This document shows, in pieces, positions 18,341-26,167 of a stretch of DNA of 64,000 nt (position 1 is its first letter; each line of letters begins with the position of its first letter). The translations under genes were made by a program, and so were the position numbers. This DNA comes from Tenacibaculum tangerinum (lineage in GTDB: Bacteria; Bacteroidota; Bacteroidia; Flavobacteriales; Flavobacteriaceae). The stretch is from contig NZ_CP122539.1 in assembly GCF_029853675.1 (NCBI RefSeq), forward strand, positions 2,561,001 through 2,625,000, read 5' to 3'. The notes beneath the pieces are model-generated. The model did not search any database. It was not told the origin of the DNA and saw nothing but the letters and a program-made list of their open reading frames with translations.

Positions 18341-18703
18341 ATGAAAAAAGTAGTAGCTATTTTAATAGTATTCGTAGGATTTGCATTTACGGCAAATGCG
18401 CAAAAAACAAAAACGGTTTCTTTAGAGCAAACCAAAGGAAAGTTTACACAACAATCGTTAACTCTTTCTGAAGGAACCTATGTGTTTGAAATTTCAAATA
18501 ACAATGTAGGGCACGATGTAGGTTTTGTATTAGCACCTAAAGGAAAGACTGATGAGGAGCACCATATAAAAAATGCCTATGTTACTTCTTTGGTAAAAAA
18601 CAATAGCAAGTCGAACTCTAAAAAAGTGACCTTAACCAAAGGAGAGTACGTGTACTTTTGTCCGTTAAACCCAACACCAGAATATACTTTAACGGTAAAA
18701 TAA
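18341..18703 (+). CDS. Exported cupredoxin-like protein
   Basis: A 120-residue protein with a signal peptide (VVAILIVFVGFAFTANA cut before QK). The mature part is a beta-sandwich of plastocyanin/azurin type: LSEGTYVFEISNNNVGHDVGFVLAP gives the first His, and KGEYVYFCPLNPTPEYTLTVK the Cys. In true blue-copper proteins the Cys is followed by His and Met ligands; here it is followed by PLNPTPEY, so a type 1 copper site is incomplete. It may bind copper differently or be purely structural. It follows the AhpD-like gene by about 110 bases and ends in a terminator. Confidence 0.65.
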   Translation: MKKVVAILIVFVGFAFTANAQKTKTVSLEQTKGKFTQQSLTLSEGTYVFEISNNNVGHDVGFVLAPKGKTDEEHHIKNAYVTSLVKNNSKSNSKKVTLTKGEYVYFCPLNPTPEYTLTVK

Positions 18704-18730
18704 AGATATAGATTGACGAATACTTATGAG

Positions 18731-18755
18731 AAAAGCCCTACACCAGGGCTTTTTT
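18731..18755 (+). terminator. Rho-independent terminator
   Basis: AAAAGCCCT / AGGGCTTTT stem with a 5-base loop and T-run, closing the cupredoxin-like transcript. Confidence 0.8.
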
Positions 18756-18772
18756 AGTTTTGGGGCGATGGG

Positions 18773-18855
18773 CAAGGGTTTAATTCTAGAAGGCTTACCT
18801 CGAAATTTTTATTATTTTTTTTGAATGCCTAGTATGCTTGCATCGGGGTAGTTTA
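18773..18855 (+). repeat. Dispersed intergenic repeat, copy A
   Basis: An 83-base sequence beginning CAAGGGTTTAATTC and ending GGGGTAGTTTA. Related copies occur at 30919-31001 and 38743-38809, all in the same orientation. Shared blocks include CTTACCTCGAAATT, TTTTTTTGAAT and ATCGGGGTAGTTT. Its end touches the stop codon of the next minus-strand gene. Confidence 0.6.
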
Positions 18856-19275
18856 GTTCACTTTTACAAAGCTACTTCCCAATCCGTCATAATTATTATC
18901 AGAAATCTCTAAAGTAGCTGGTTTTACAAGCCTGATAATTCCTGAAAGTACAATTCCATCATAATGCTCATCGTTAGAAAGCTGTATATATCGTTCTTGT
19001 GTATTTGAATAAATTGCTTTTTTCATTGTCAAAGTATAGGTGCCCTTTGAAACCTCTTTACCGTTTTCAATAATAGAAAACTGATCGTTTTTTTGTAAGG
19101 AAAGTTGTACTTTTTTACCCAATGTTTCGGGAGTTTTATGAATATGATTTCCAAAACCACCATCGGTACTGGTCCAGTTCCATATTCCAACGAAATCAGA
19201 ATTATTAATATTTTGTATTTGGCTAGAAGCACATGAAATCAGTGCAAAAGCGACTATATACAATAGATTTTTCAT
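18853..19275 (-). CDS. Hypothetical lipoprotein
   Basis: A 140-residue protein with lipobox ALISC (Cys15), so probably anchored in the envelope. The rest looks like a small beta-barrel of the lipocalin-like type often seen in Bacteroidetes: FVGIWNWTSTDGGFG at the start, then alternating strands (KVQLSLQKNDQFSI, SKGTYTLTMKKAIYS) and an end at SSFVKVN. I do not recognise a specific family. It lies 28 bases downstream of the membrane protein of the toxin-antitoxin pair on the same strand, but nothing ties the functions together. Confidence 0.55.
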   Translation of the reverse strand: MKNLLYIVAFALISCASSQIQNINNSDFVGIWNWTSTDGGFGNHIHKTPETLGKKVQLSLQKNDQFSIIENGKEVSKGTYTLTMKKAIYSNTQERYIQLSNDEHYDGIVLSGIIRLVKPATLEISDNNYDGLGSSFVKVN

Positions 19276-19303
19276 GAAGGGAGTTTTATATGTAATAATT
19301 CGA

Positions 19304-19651
19304 TTATTGTTTTGTTGTGTCTCTTTTTGGAAAGAGATTACGAAGTATAATGGTCATCATTCCAATTACATTGGCAGTAGTGGTTATTAAAAGGGTTTTT
19401 AAAACCCCATCACTTAACTTATAGTAATTTTCATTTCCAACTAACAACAATAATACAGATAATAACCAGGAAGCTATAATAATGGTAAATGTAACTGCTA
19501 AATTTTCTCGTAGTTTGGTTTCTCCTCTAAATCTTTCTTCTTCAGGTGTAATATCTTTATTCCAATCTTTAATATCAGATACAGCTTCATCAATGTCTGC
19601 GTCTTTATATTCATCTGGATTTTGATCAGGAAGTCTACTTAAATCAATCAA
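19304..19651 (-). CDS. Small two-helix membrane protein, probable toxin partner of Panacea antitoxin
   Basis: A 115-residue protein: a charged cytoplasmic N-terminus (about 1-50, rich in Asp, Glu, Lys), then two hydrophobic helices (TFTIIIASWLLSVLLLLVG and LKTLLITTTANVIGMMTIIL) and a basic tail (FPKRDTTKQ). The ANVIGMMTIILRNLFP ending recurs in small membrane proteins found beside phage-defence and antitoxin genes. It starts with a TTG that directly abuts the TAG stop of the Panacea gene in the same frame, so translation is probably by termination-reinitiation. Panacea antitoxins are known to neutralise several unrelated toxins, including membrane-acting ones, which makes this the likely toxin; that is inference. 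Confidence 0.55.
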   Translation of the reverse strand: MIDLSRLPDQNPDEYKDADIDEAVSDIKDWNKDITPEEERFRGETKLRENLAVTFTIIIASWLLSVLLLLVGNENYYKLSDGVLKTLLITTTANVIGMMTIILRNLFPKRDTTKQ

Positions 19652-20110
19652 CTACGATGCTGGTTTTAATCTAGGTTGGTAATGATTGATTATAAATTCA
19701 TCAGGAATTTCAGAGTTATTCCCTATACTATAAACTTCTCTCCAAGGAGTGCCTTCAGCATGTGTCATTGCGCTTAACTGAATACCATTGTATTCTCCAT
19801 ATAAATCCCAAATTCTCTCTAAAAACGCTGTATCTTCATTAGAAATAACCTCCTCTACATCATTTGGTAGGGGTTCAGATAATTCAATCTTACCTTCTTT
19901 TTTAATTATTTTATAAAGAGAGGGAAAGACAGGACCATATTTCCAAGCTTGGGGTTTCTCAGTAGTTAAAGGTTGTTCCTGACCATTTAAGGTTATGTAC
20001 CAGCTGTAAGCTAAGTAAACTAGTTTTATTAACTTCATAGAGGTTAATTTACCAAATTTAGCTTTTTCTTGTACAAAATAATTTGCTACGGTTGTAGGGC
20101 TGTAAGCCAT
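19652..20110 (-). CDS. Panacea-domain (SocA/DUF4065-like) antitoxin
   Basis: A 152-residue protein read from the ATG giving MAYSPTTVANYFVQEK; upstream codons are rejected as they add a basic non-conserved leader. It has the Panacea/GepA signature: SMKLIKLVYLAYSWYI, the WKYGPVFPSLY motif, and a C-terminal LSAMTHAEGTPWREV. Members of this domain (SocA in Caulobacter, PanA in PanAT systems) act as antitoxins, either as proteolytic adaptors or by direct binding. It precedes a small membrane protein with no intergenic space. This supports a two-gene toxin-antitoxin or anti-phage module. Confidence 0.8.
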   Translation of the reverse strand: MAYSPTTVANYFVQEKAKFGKLTSMKLIKLVYLAYSWYITLNGQEQPLTTEKPQAWKYGPVFPSLYKIIKKEGKIELSEPLPNDVEEVISNEDTAFLERIWDLYGEYNGIQLSAMTHAEGTPWREVYSIGNNSEIPDEFIINHYQPRLKPAS

Positions 20111-20168
20111 AATTAGTCTTTGTTTTACATATAAAATTCTTAGTCGCCTTAATATAAGCAATCTACGA

Positions 20169-20176
20169 CAAAATTA
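20169..20176 (-). promoter_or_regulatory. Putative -7 box of the Panacea operon
   Basis: On the minus strand TAATTTTG fits TAnnTTTG exactly, about 60 bases before the Panacea start. A TTTT lies 22 bases upstream, slightly too far for a standard -33. The surrounding AT-rich partial palindromes could hold an autoregulatory site. Confidence 0.35.
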
Positions 20177-20261
20177 CAAAATATTATTAATATATTATAA
20201 AAGTAGTTAATTGCGTGTTTAATCTCTGGTTTAGTTCATAACTACATGGAGTAAATATAAC

Positions 20262-20308
20262 AAAAAAACGCCATTAAATTTCTATAAAAGAAGGTTTAAC
20301 GACGTTTT
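20262..20308 (-). terminator. Terminator of aminopeptidase P
   Basis: Minus-strand stem AAAACGTCGTTAAA / TTTAATGGCGTTTT (two mismatched pairs) followed by a run of T's, 18 bases past the pepP stop. Confidence 0.65.
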
Positions 20309-20325
20309 AAATATGGGAAATGATA

Positions 20326-21618
20326 CTACATATTCATAATATCTTCTATTTCTTCTGCTTCAATCGGTATGTTGCGCATTAAGTTAAATGGTTCTCCTGT
20401 TTCCTGAACTACTACATCATCTTCTAAACGAATACCGAAACCTTCTTCAGGAATATAAATACCAGGCTCTACCGTAAACACCATGTTCGCTTGTATGGGT
20501 TCGTGTAGCAATCCGTAATCATGCGTGTCTAAGCCCATGTGGTGAGAAGTACCGTGCATAAAATATTTTTTATAGGCTGGCCAGTTAGGATCTTCGTTTT
20601 GTACATCTGCTTTATCTAATAAGCCCAAGCCTAATAATTCCGAAGTCATTAACTTACCAACTTCTACATGATACTCAGCCCAAAGCGTGCCTGGAATCAA
20701 CATTTTAGTAGCGTCATTTTTTACACGGTTCACCGCATTGTAAACGGCTTTTTGTCGGTCAGAGAAACGACCAGAAACAGGTATGGTACGCGTCATATCA
20801 GAAGCATAGTTAGCGTATTCAGCACCAACATCCATTAATAGTAAATCACCAGCTTTACATTGTTGGTTGTTTTCAATATAATGCAACACGTTGGCGTTGT
20901 TACCCGAAGCGATAATTGGCGTATAAGCGAATTTTTTAGAGCGGTTTCTAATAAATTCGTGAATGTATTCTGCTTCAATTTCGTATTCCCAAACACCAGG
21001 TTTTACAAAGCCCAATACGCGTCTAAATCCTTTTTCGGTAATGTTACAAGCCGTTTGAATTAAATCAATTTCTATAGGGTCTTTTACAGAACGCAAGCGT
21101 TGTAAAATAGGATTACTTTTTGCTACTGAATGGGCAGGATATTTGTTTAATAACCATTTGGTAAAACGTGCTTCGCGAGTTTCAGTTTCTACAGTAGCAC
21201 GATAGTGTTCGTTGGTATTGATGTATACAGTATCTGCCAACGCCATCATTTCAGCCAATACTTTTTCTAAATCTTGTAACCAGTGTACGTTTTTAATTCC
21301 GCTAGTTTCAAATGCTTTTTCTTTGGTTAGTTTTTCCCCTTCCCAAACGGCGATATGCTCATTCGTTTCACGTAAAAACAAGACTTCACGCAAATTTTCT
21401 TTCGGACAATCTGGAAATAAAATTAAAACACTTTCTTCTTGGTCAACTCCACTTAAAAAGAAAATATCGCGGTGTTGTTCAAAAGGTAGAGTGCTATCGG
21501 CACTTACAGGATAAATATCGTTTGAGTTAAAAACAGCTAAACTATTTGGCTTCATTTGTGCCATAAAGTTTTTACGGTTTTTTATAAATAATTGACTGTT
21601 TATTGCGTCGTACTTCAT
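20326..21618 (-). CDS. pepP: Xaa-Pro aminopeptidase (aminopeptidase P)
   Basis: A 430-residue M24B metallopeptidase that removes the N-terminal residue when proline is second. The N-terminal creatinase-like domain (about 1-170) carries FLSGVDQEESVLIL. The pita-bread catalytic domain supplies the dinuclear metal ligands: LLMDVGAEYANYASDMTRT (two Asp), HGTSHHMGLDTHD (His), FTVEPGIYIPEEG (Glu) and GIRLEDDVVV (Glu). Length and motifs are complete; it is cytosolic with no signal. It stands alone with its own terminator. Confidence 0.93.
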   Translation of the reverse strand: MKYDAINSQLFIKNRKNFMAQMKPNSLAVFNSNDIYPVSADSTLPFEQHRDIFFLSGVDQEESVLILFPDCPKENLREVLFLRETNEHIAVWEGEKLTKEKAFETSGIKNVHWLQDLEKVLAEMMALADTVYINTNEHYRATVETETREARFTKWLLNKYPAHSVAKSNPILQRLRSVKDPIEIDLIQTACNITEKGFRRVLGFVKPGVWEYEIEAEYIHEFIRNRSKKFAYTPIIASGNNANVLHYIENNQQCKAGDLLLMDVGAEYANYASDMTRTIPVSGRFSDRQKAVYNAVNRVKNDATKMLIPGTLWAEYHVEVGKLMTSELLGLGLLDKADVQNEDPNWPAYKKYFMHGTSHHMGLDTHDYGLLHEPIQANMVFTVEPGIYIPEEGFGIRLEDDVVVQETGEPFNLMRNIPIEAEEIEDIMNM

Positions 21619-21691
21619 AATAATTCAGTTAAATGGATAAGATTCCTTCAAAAATACGGAAAGAAATGGTGGAAATATGAGCCATTTGGCA

Positions 21692-22276
21692 CTAATTTAT
21701 ATTTTTTCGAATTCTGCTCATGTGGCGGGTAGAAATTCCTAAAAATGAAGCTAAATAATGTAGCGGAACTTCTTGAAGTAACTTTGGTTCATTTACAAGT
21801 AATTTTTTATAACGTTCTTCAGGAGTTAAGGTTAGCAAATCAATACGGTAATCATCAATTAAAAAAATTTGCTGTTCTACTAAATTGTAATAAAACTGAT
21901 GAAAAGCATTGTTGTATTTCATTAAGTATTTAAAATCATCAATGGTAATAATCCAAAGCTTGCACGCACTTAAGGCTTTGATACTTTTTGGTGAAGGAGT
22001 TTGTTGTAAAAAACTTTTTAGCGATGAGGTACAACTATTTTTTAACGCCAAATAGGTAGTTTTTTCTTCTCCAGAAACAGAAACCGCATGTTGTAAAATA
22101 CCACTTTCTACAAAACAGAAATAAGAGCAAACCTCTCCTGTTTCAACAAAGTATTGGTTTTTTGACAAAGAAAGCTCTTTAAAATAATCGAGAATCTCAG
22201 GAATAAGATTATCCAAGCTATCGTCATTTATAATTTTTTGAAGTTGTTGTGCTACTATATTTTTGGAAGCTTCCAT
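21692..22276 (-). CDS. Crp/Fnr family transcriptional regulator
   Basis: A 194-residue protein with an N-terminal cyclic-nucleotide-binding-like beta roll (about 30-115: FVETGEVCSYFCFVESGILQ) and a C-terminal helix-turn-helix (VPLHYLASFLGISTRHMSRIRK). The canonical cAMP-binding phosphate cassette is not conserved, as in most Bacteroidetes members of this family, so the ligand is unknown. It is transcribed away from pepP's upstream region and ends before it; the target genes are not evident. Confidence 0.85.
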   Translation of the reverse strand: MEASKNIVAQQLQKIINDDSLDNLIPEILDYFKELSLSKNQYFVETGEVCSYFCFVESGILQHAVSVSGEEKTTYLALKNSCTSSLKSFLQQTPSPKSIKALSACKLWIITIDDFKYLMKYNNAFHQFYYNLVEQQIFLIDDYRIDLLTLTPEERYKKLLVNEPKLLQEVPLHYLASFLGISTRHMSRIRKNIN

Positions 22277-22312
22277 TTTTGCGGAATAAATTTTAGCTTA
22301 AAAGTATAAAAA

Positions 22313-22338
22313 AAAGGATGCTTTTTACAGCATCCTTT
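22313..22338. terminator. Hairpin terminator between DUF4382 gene and Crp-type gene
   Basis: A perfect 10-bp stem AAAGGATGCT / AGCATCCTTT with 6-base loop, 22 bases past the stop of the minus-strand DUF4382 gene and flanked by T/A runs. Confidence 0.75.
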
Positions 22339-22359
22339 ATAATAATTTATGTCAGTGAG

Positions 22360-23139
22360 TTATTCCAACTCAACTGTTCCCATAGCGGTATTTTCACCCA
22401 ATGCTACGGTAACTCCCTCAACTGTTTTAGCATTCAATCCAGAAGCTTTATCAGGAGTAAAAGTTAGGGTATAAGTACCCGTAGGCACTCCGTGTAACAT
22501 AAACTTACCTTTCTCGTTGGTTAAGGTAGTGATTGCTTCTTTGGTTTCAGAAACAGCACTTACTTCTACTTGATATTCAAATGGATTTACCATTCCTGAA
22601 ATAGCACCAGAAGTAGCTTCAGTAGCAACCCTAATAGTAGGTTTTAAACTGTAGGTACCGTTACCTTTAACTACGATTGATTTATCAACAATAAAATCTA
22701 AAATAAACGTGTAGGCTACACCACCTACTAAATCTTGATGTACGTTTAATTTTAATCCTGATTGTTGTGCGCTAGGGGTTGCTAATGGAAAGGTTTTTCC
22801 ATCTACTACAATCGAATTGTTTTTACCTAAAACTAAGCGAATTTGACTAAGTTTACCAGCAGGAATTTCAGTATCTACTAACAAAGCATCAATACCACCA
22901 GTTAATTCAAGTAAGTTATATACTTGCGGAACGACATTTCCGAGGCTTTGCCGACCATTTTCTTCGTTTCCAACGTTCATCATTATGTCTTGTACGTCGA
23001 TGTTTACTTCATCGTAATCTCCAGCAGCATCTACTAAGCGAACTCTTACTTGAGAGGTTTGAGAATCGTCTTTAGAACAGCTAACAAATGCCGTGAAAAA
23101 AGTTGCTAATACAACAAGTAGTAAAACATTTTTTTTCAT
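22360..23139 (-). CDS. DUF4382 domain lipoprotein
   Basis: A 259-residue exported protein read from the ATG giving MKKNVLLLVVLATFF; the longer reading adds a non-signal leader. The lipobox is AFVSC. Residues about 30-165 are a DUF4382 domain (VRVRLVDAAGDYDEVNIDVQ, LNVHQDLVGGVAYTFILDF), an envelope beta-sandwich of unknown role. From about 170 is a carboxypeptidase-regulatory-like fold (GAISGMVNPFEYQVEVSA, FMLHGVPTGTYTLTFTP). Such proteins are common on Bacteroidetes surfaces; function is unknown. Confidence 0.8.
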   Translation of the reverse strand: MKKNVLLLVVLATFFTAFVSCSKDDSQTSQVRVRLVDAAGDYDEVNIDVQDIMMNVGNEENGRQSLGNVVPQVYNLLELTGGIDALLVDTEIPAGKLSQIRLVLGKNNSIVVDGKTFPLATPSAQQSGLKLNVHQDLVGGVAYTFILDFIVDKSIVVKGNGTYSLKPTIRVATEATSGAISGMVNPFEYQVEVSAVSETKEAITTLTNEKGKFMLHGVPTGTYTLTFTPDKASGLNAKTVEGVTVALGENTAMGTVELE

Positions 23140-23250
23140 GATTATTGGTTTTTGTAATAGACAGTAAATATAACAAGGTTTATAAAAAGATATAGTATTA
23201 TTTAATGAACATAAGCTCAACATCAAATTAAATAAACTAAAAACTCATAG

Positions 23251-23292
23251 TGTGTCATGTCGATAGCATGAAGTATGAGTGATGAGACATCT
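23251..23292. repeat. Short REP-like palindromic element
   Basis: TGTCATGTCGA and GAGACATCT arms flank a 20-base centre in the gap between the DUF4382 and DEAD-box genes. The TGTCATGTCGA...GAGACATCT type is a common intergenic repeat. Evidence is by eye only. Confidence 0.35.
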
Positions 23293-23399
23293 AAATAATA
23301 AGATTTAGTGTTGCTGAACCTTACGGTTTCCCCCTTTGTTGGGAAGAATACTTTTAAATGGTTTTGAAAACTAAAAATCAATACTATCGTATTCTTAAA

Positions 23400-24738
23400 T
23401 CATATTAATGAGATTGAGATAAGTTTATTATTGTGGTGTCTTATAATTATTCTTTCTATTAAGGTTATTTCGTTTTCTACGGCTGTGTTTTTTTGTTTTT
23501 TCTGAAGTAGTTGTAGGTTTCTTTTTTTCGATTTAAATGGTTTCTTAGAGGTGTTTTTTTCAGAATTTGTTGGTTTTGAACGTTCTGTAATTACCTCATT
23601 TTTTAGGGTAGATACATCAAAATCTTCGAATTCAGAAATAGTAATTTTCTGTCCTACTAATTTTTCGATACTTCTTAAATACGTTTCCTCTTCTTGGGCT
23701 ACTAGAGAAATTGCTTCTCCGCTAGCACCTGCTCTTCCTGTTCTACCAATTCGGTGTATATAATCTTCAGGAACATTTGGTAATTCAAAATTAATAACAT
23801 GTGGTAGCAAAGGAATATCCAACCCACGAGCAGCAATATCAGTTGCTACTAATACTCGAATAGAATTGTTTTTAAAACCTTGTAAAGCATTGGTTCTTGC
23901 TCCTTGACTTTTGTTACCGTGAATGGCAGCGGTAGAAATTCCTCGTTTAACCAGTTTTTCAGCCAACCTATTGGCACCGTGTTTAGTTCGGGTAAAAATC
24001 AATACCTGATTCCAGTTTCCTTTTGAAATTAATTGACCAACCAGTTCTGTTTTTTTGCTCTTCGGAACTTTGTATAACTTTTGGTTTACTTTTTCGGCAG
24101 TAGTGTTTTCAGGAGTCGCTTCAACCCATACAGGGTTGTGTAAAATACCTTGTGCTAATTTTTTTATTTCTTTAGAAAAAGTTGCCGAAAACAATAAGTT
24201 TTGACGTTTTTGAGGTAAAAAAGAGATGATTTTTTTAATATCTCGTAAAAAACCCATATCGAGCATTCTGTCGGCTTCATCTAAAACTAAAATATCTACA
24301 CGCTTTAAAGAAAGTTTATTTTGTTCGTGTAAATCAATTAACCTACCAGGGGTAGCTACCAAAACATCAATTCCGTTTTTAAGGGTTGCTATTTGAGAAC
24401 TTGGTTTTACACCACCAAAAATAGCAGTAGATTTAATATTCAAATGCGTACTGTATTCGCGTACATTATCATAAACCTGGGCAGCTAACTCTCTTGTTGG
24501 AGTTAGTATCAATGCTTTAATTGGACGATATTTCGGATTTTTTTTCGGATATGTTTTGTAAAATAGGCAAAGTAAACCCTGCAGTTTTTCCGGTTCCTGT
24601 TTGTGCAGAAGCTAATACGTCTTTGCCTTCTAAAATAACGGGAATTGCTTTTTCTTGAATAGGAGAGGGTGTTGTATACCCTTTTTCAGTTACCGCTTTT
24701 ACTAAAGCTTTCGATAACCCTAACGATGTAAATGTCAT
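23400..24738 (-). pseudogene. DEAD-box RNA helicase (RhlE-like) with two frameshifts
   Basis: The helicase core is complete in two reading frames. The first part (start at 24738, [20 protein letters not shown]) holds the Q motif and Walker A AQTGTGKT; the second holds [21 protein letters not shown] ([10 protein letters not shown]), SAT (LFSATF), and HRIGRTGR. The join requires 7 A's where 8 T's lie at 24538-24545 on the plus strand. A second indel is hidden near the C-terminus: with 8 instead of 7 bases at 23522-23528 the tail becomes a typical Lys/Arg/Asn-rich end ([18 protein letters not shown]...) stopping at 23428, whereas the frame as given ends in an atypical hydrophobic tail at 23400. 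These enzymes remodel RNA in ribosome assembly and decay. Both lesions are single-base homopolymer changes. Confidence 0.85.
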
Positions 24739-24823
24739 ATATCTTTCTTCGGTAATCTCTAAAAAAGAGATCTCTATAAGCTGGTAAAGATACGGCTATT
24801 TTATTGGAGATGTTTATTACTAA

Positions 24824-24851
24824 AAAAGACACCTGTATACAGATGTCTTTT
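24824..24851. terminator. Rho-independent terminator
   Basis: AAAAGACACCTGTATACAG-type near-perfect palindrome (one mismatch pair) with A/T runs on both sides, after the stop of the minus-strand small membrane gene. Confidence 0.7.
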
Positions 24852-24875
24852 AAGCGTTTTAATTTTTTTAGTTGC

Positions 24876-25124
24876 TTACTTTACGGCACTTTTAATAAGC
24901 CCAACGATAATCAATAAAAGAGCTCCACCAACAAGGCTCGCTAAAATGCTACCTACAATACCAGAAATGCCAACATTTAACATTCCTAATACTTCGGCTC
25001 CAAGACCACCTCCTATAATTCCTACTACTGAATTCCAAAGTAAACCTAAAGAATACTTTTTTAACAAAGCACCTGCTAAATTTCCTCCAACAGCACCAAT
25101 TAATAAGCTAATTAATAAATCCAT
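24876..25124 (-). CDS. Small glycine-rich membrane protein (GlsB/YeaQ/YmgE-like)
   Basis: An 82-residue protein read from the ATG giving MDLLISLLIGAVGGNLAGAL. It has about three hydrophobic segments with Gly-rich packing (LLWNSVVGIIGGGLGAEVLG, GSILASLVGGALLLIIVGLI). The arrangement resembles the transglycosylase-associated/YeaQ stress membrane proteins, though the match is by character rather than by a decisive motif. It sits alone between two terminators or gene ends. Confidence 0.5.
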   Translation of the reverse strand: MDLLISLLIGAVGGNLAGALLKKYSLGLLWNSVVGIIGGGLGAEVLGMLNVGISGIVGSILASLVGGALLLIIVGLIKSAVK

Positions 25125-25201
25125 AATGTATATATATTTAATAGTTAATAAGAACCTAAAGGAAGTAAAAAATAATGGGTAAAACAAATAAAATCAAATT
25201 G

Positions 25202-26167
25202 TTATACTTGCCCTAAATGAAAAAGAGCATCTCCCATGTTAATAATAGGGAAATTATTTTTAGCAATGATATAGCCTTCGCTAGGAGATTTTATAGAAAA
25301 ATGAGTTGCTCCATAGGTGTCCATGATATGCCCTAAAACCTGTCCTTTTCTTACCTTTTCACCATTTTTTACCTTGGCGGTAAACAATCCTGCAACCTTG
25401 GCTCTTATCCATTTTCTCTTCGTAATGTGTATTGAAGAAGAATTTTCAGGCACTTTTACCTTGTCGTTAATCATTTTAAAATGTTTTAAAATGCGAAGTG
25501 TTCCGTTAATACCTTGCTGAATAGCATTTTCTTCTAAACGTAAAGATTCCCCTCCTTCATACACAATTACAGGAATGTTGTTTTTATAACATTGATTTCT
25601 GAATGATTTTGGAATAAGATTAGAACCAAATATAAAAGGAGCATTAAAAACATGAGCCAGTTGTACGCTTGGTTCGTCTTTTGGTGTATATCGTATTTGC
25701 GGAAAATTGTTTCGCTGCTCTCCACCAGTATGGAAATCAATAGCAAAATCTACATTATTCGTAATTTCTTTCATTAAGTAATACGCCATTCTACTAGCCA
25801 ATGAACCTGTTTTAGAACCAGGAAAACTACGATTAACGTCTTTTCCATGCATATCGCGAGACATGTTTAAAAACCCAAAAATATTCAATAACGGTACGAC
25901 AATAACACAGCCTCTACGAATTTTATACGATTTGTCAATTAACATTCTACGAACTAATTCAACACCATTTACCTCATCACCGTGTAAACCTCCCTGTAAT
26001 AAAATGGTAGGGCCTAGTTTTTTACCATTAAAAACATAAACGGGAATTTCAATTAAGGTTCCGGTAGGCAATCTATCCAAGGGTATTTTGATCAGTTTAG
26101 ATTCCCCCAAACCAATTTTTTGCCCACGAATTTCAATACGTTCATTTTTAAAGTTTTGTTCGAACAT
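25202..26167 (-). CDS. Succinylglutamate desuccinylase/aspartoacylase (M14) family protein
   Basis: A 321-residue zinc carboxypeptidase-fold protein of the AstE/AspA group. The zinc ligands are in LQGGLHGDEVNGVEL (His and Glu) and VDFAIDFHTGGEQRNN (His); the catalytic Glu is probably in VIVYEGGESLRL. A biotinyl-lipoyl-like tail (AGLFTAKVKNGEKVRKGQVLG) ends the protein. It overlaps the RimK-like gene by 20 bases and follows it, a common pairing. The partner suggests that it hydrolyses a RimK-made amide or peptide product, but the substrate is unknown. Confidence 0.85.
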   Translation of the reverse strand: MFEQNFKNERIEIRGQKIGLGESKLIKIPLDRLPTGTLIEIPVYVFNGKKLGPTILLQGGLHGDEVNGVELVRRMLIDKSYKIRRGCVIVVPLLNIFGFLNMSRDMHGKDVNRSFPGSKTGSLASRMAYYLMKEITNNVDFAIDFHTGGEQRNNFPQIRYTPKDEPSVQLAHVFNAPFIFGSNLIPKSFRNQCYKNNIPVIVYEGGESLRLEENAIQQGINGTLRILKHFKMINDKVKVPENSSSIHITKRKWIRAKVAGLFTAKVKNGEKVRKGQVLGHIMDTYGATHFSIKSPSEGYIIAKNNFPIINMGDALFHLGQV

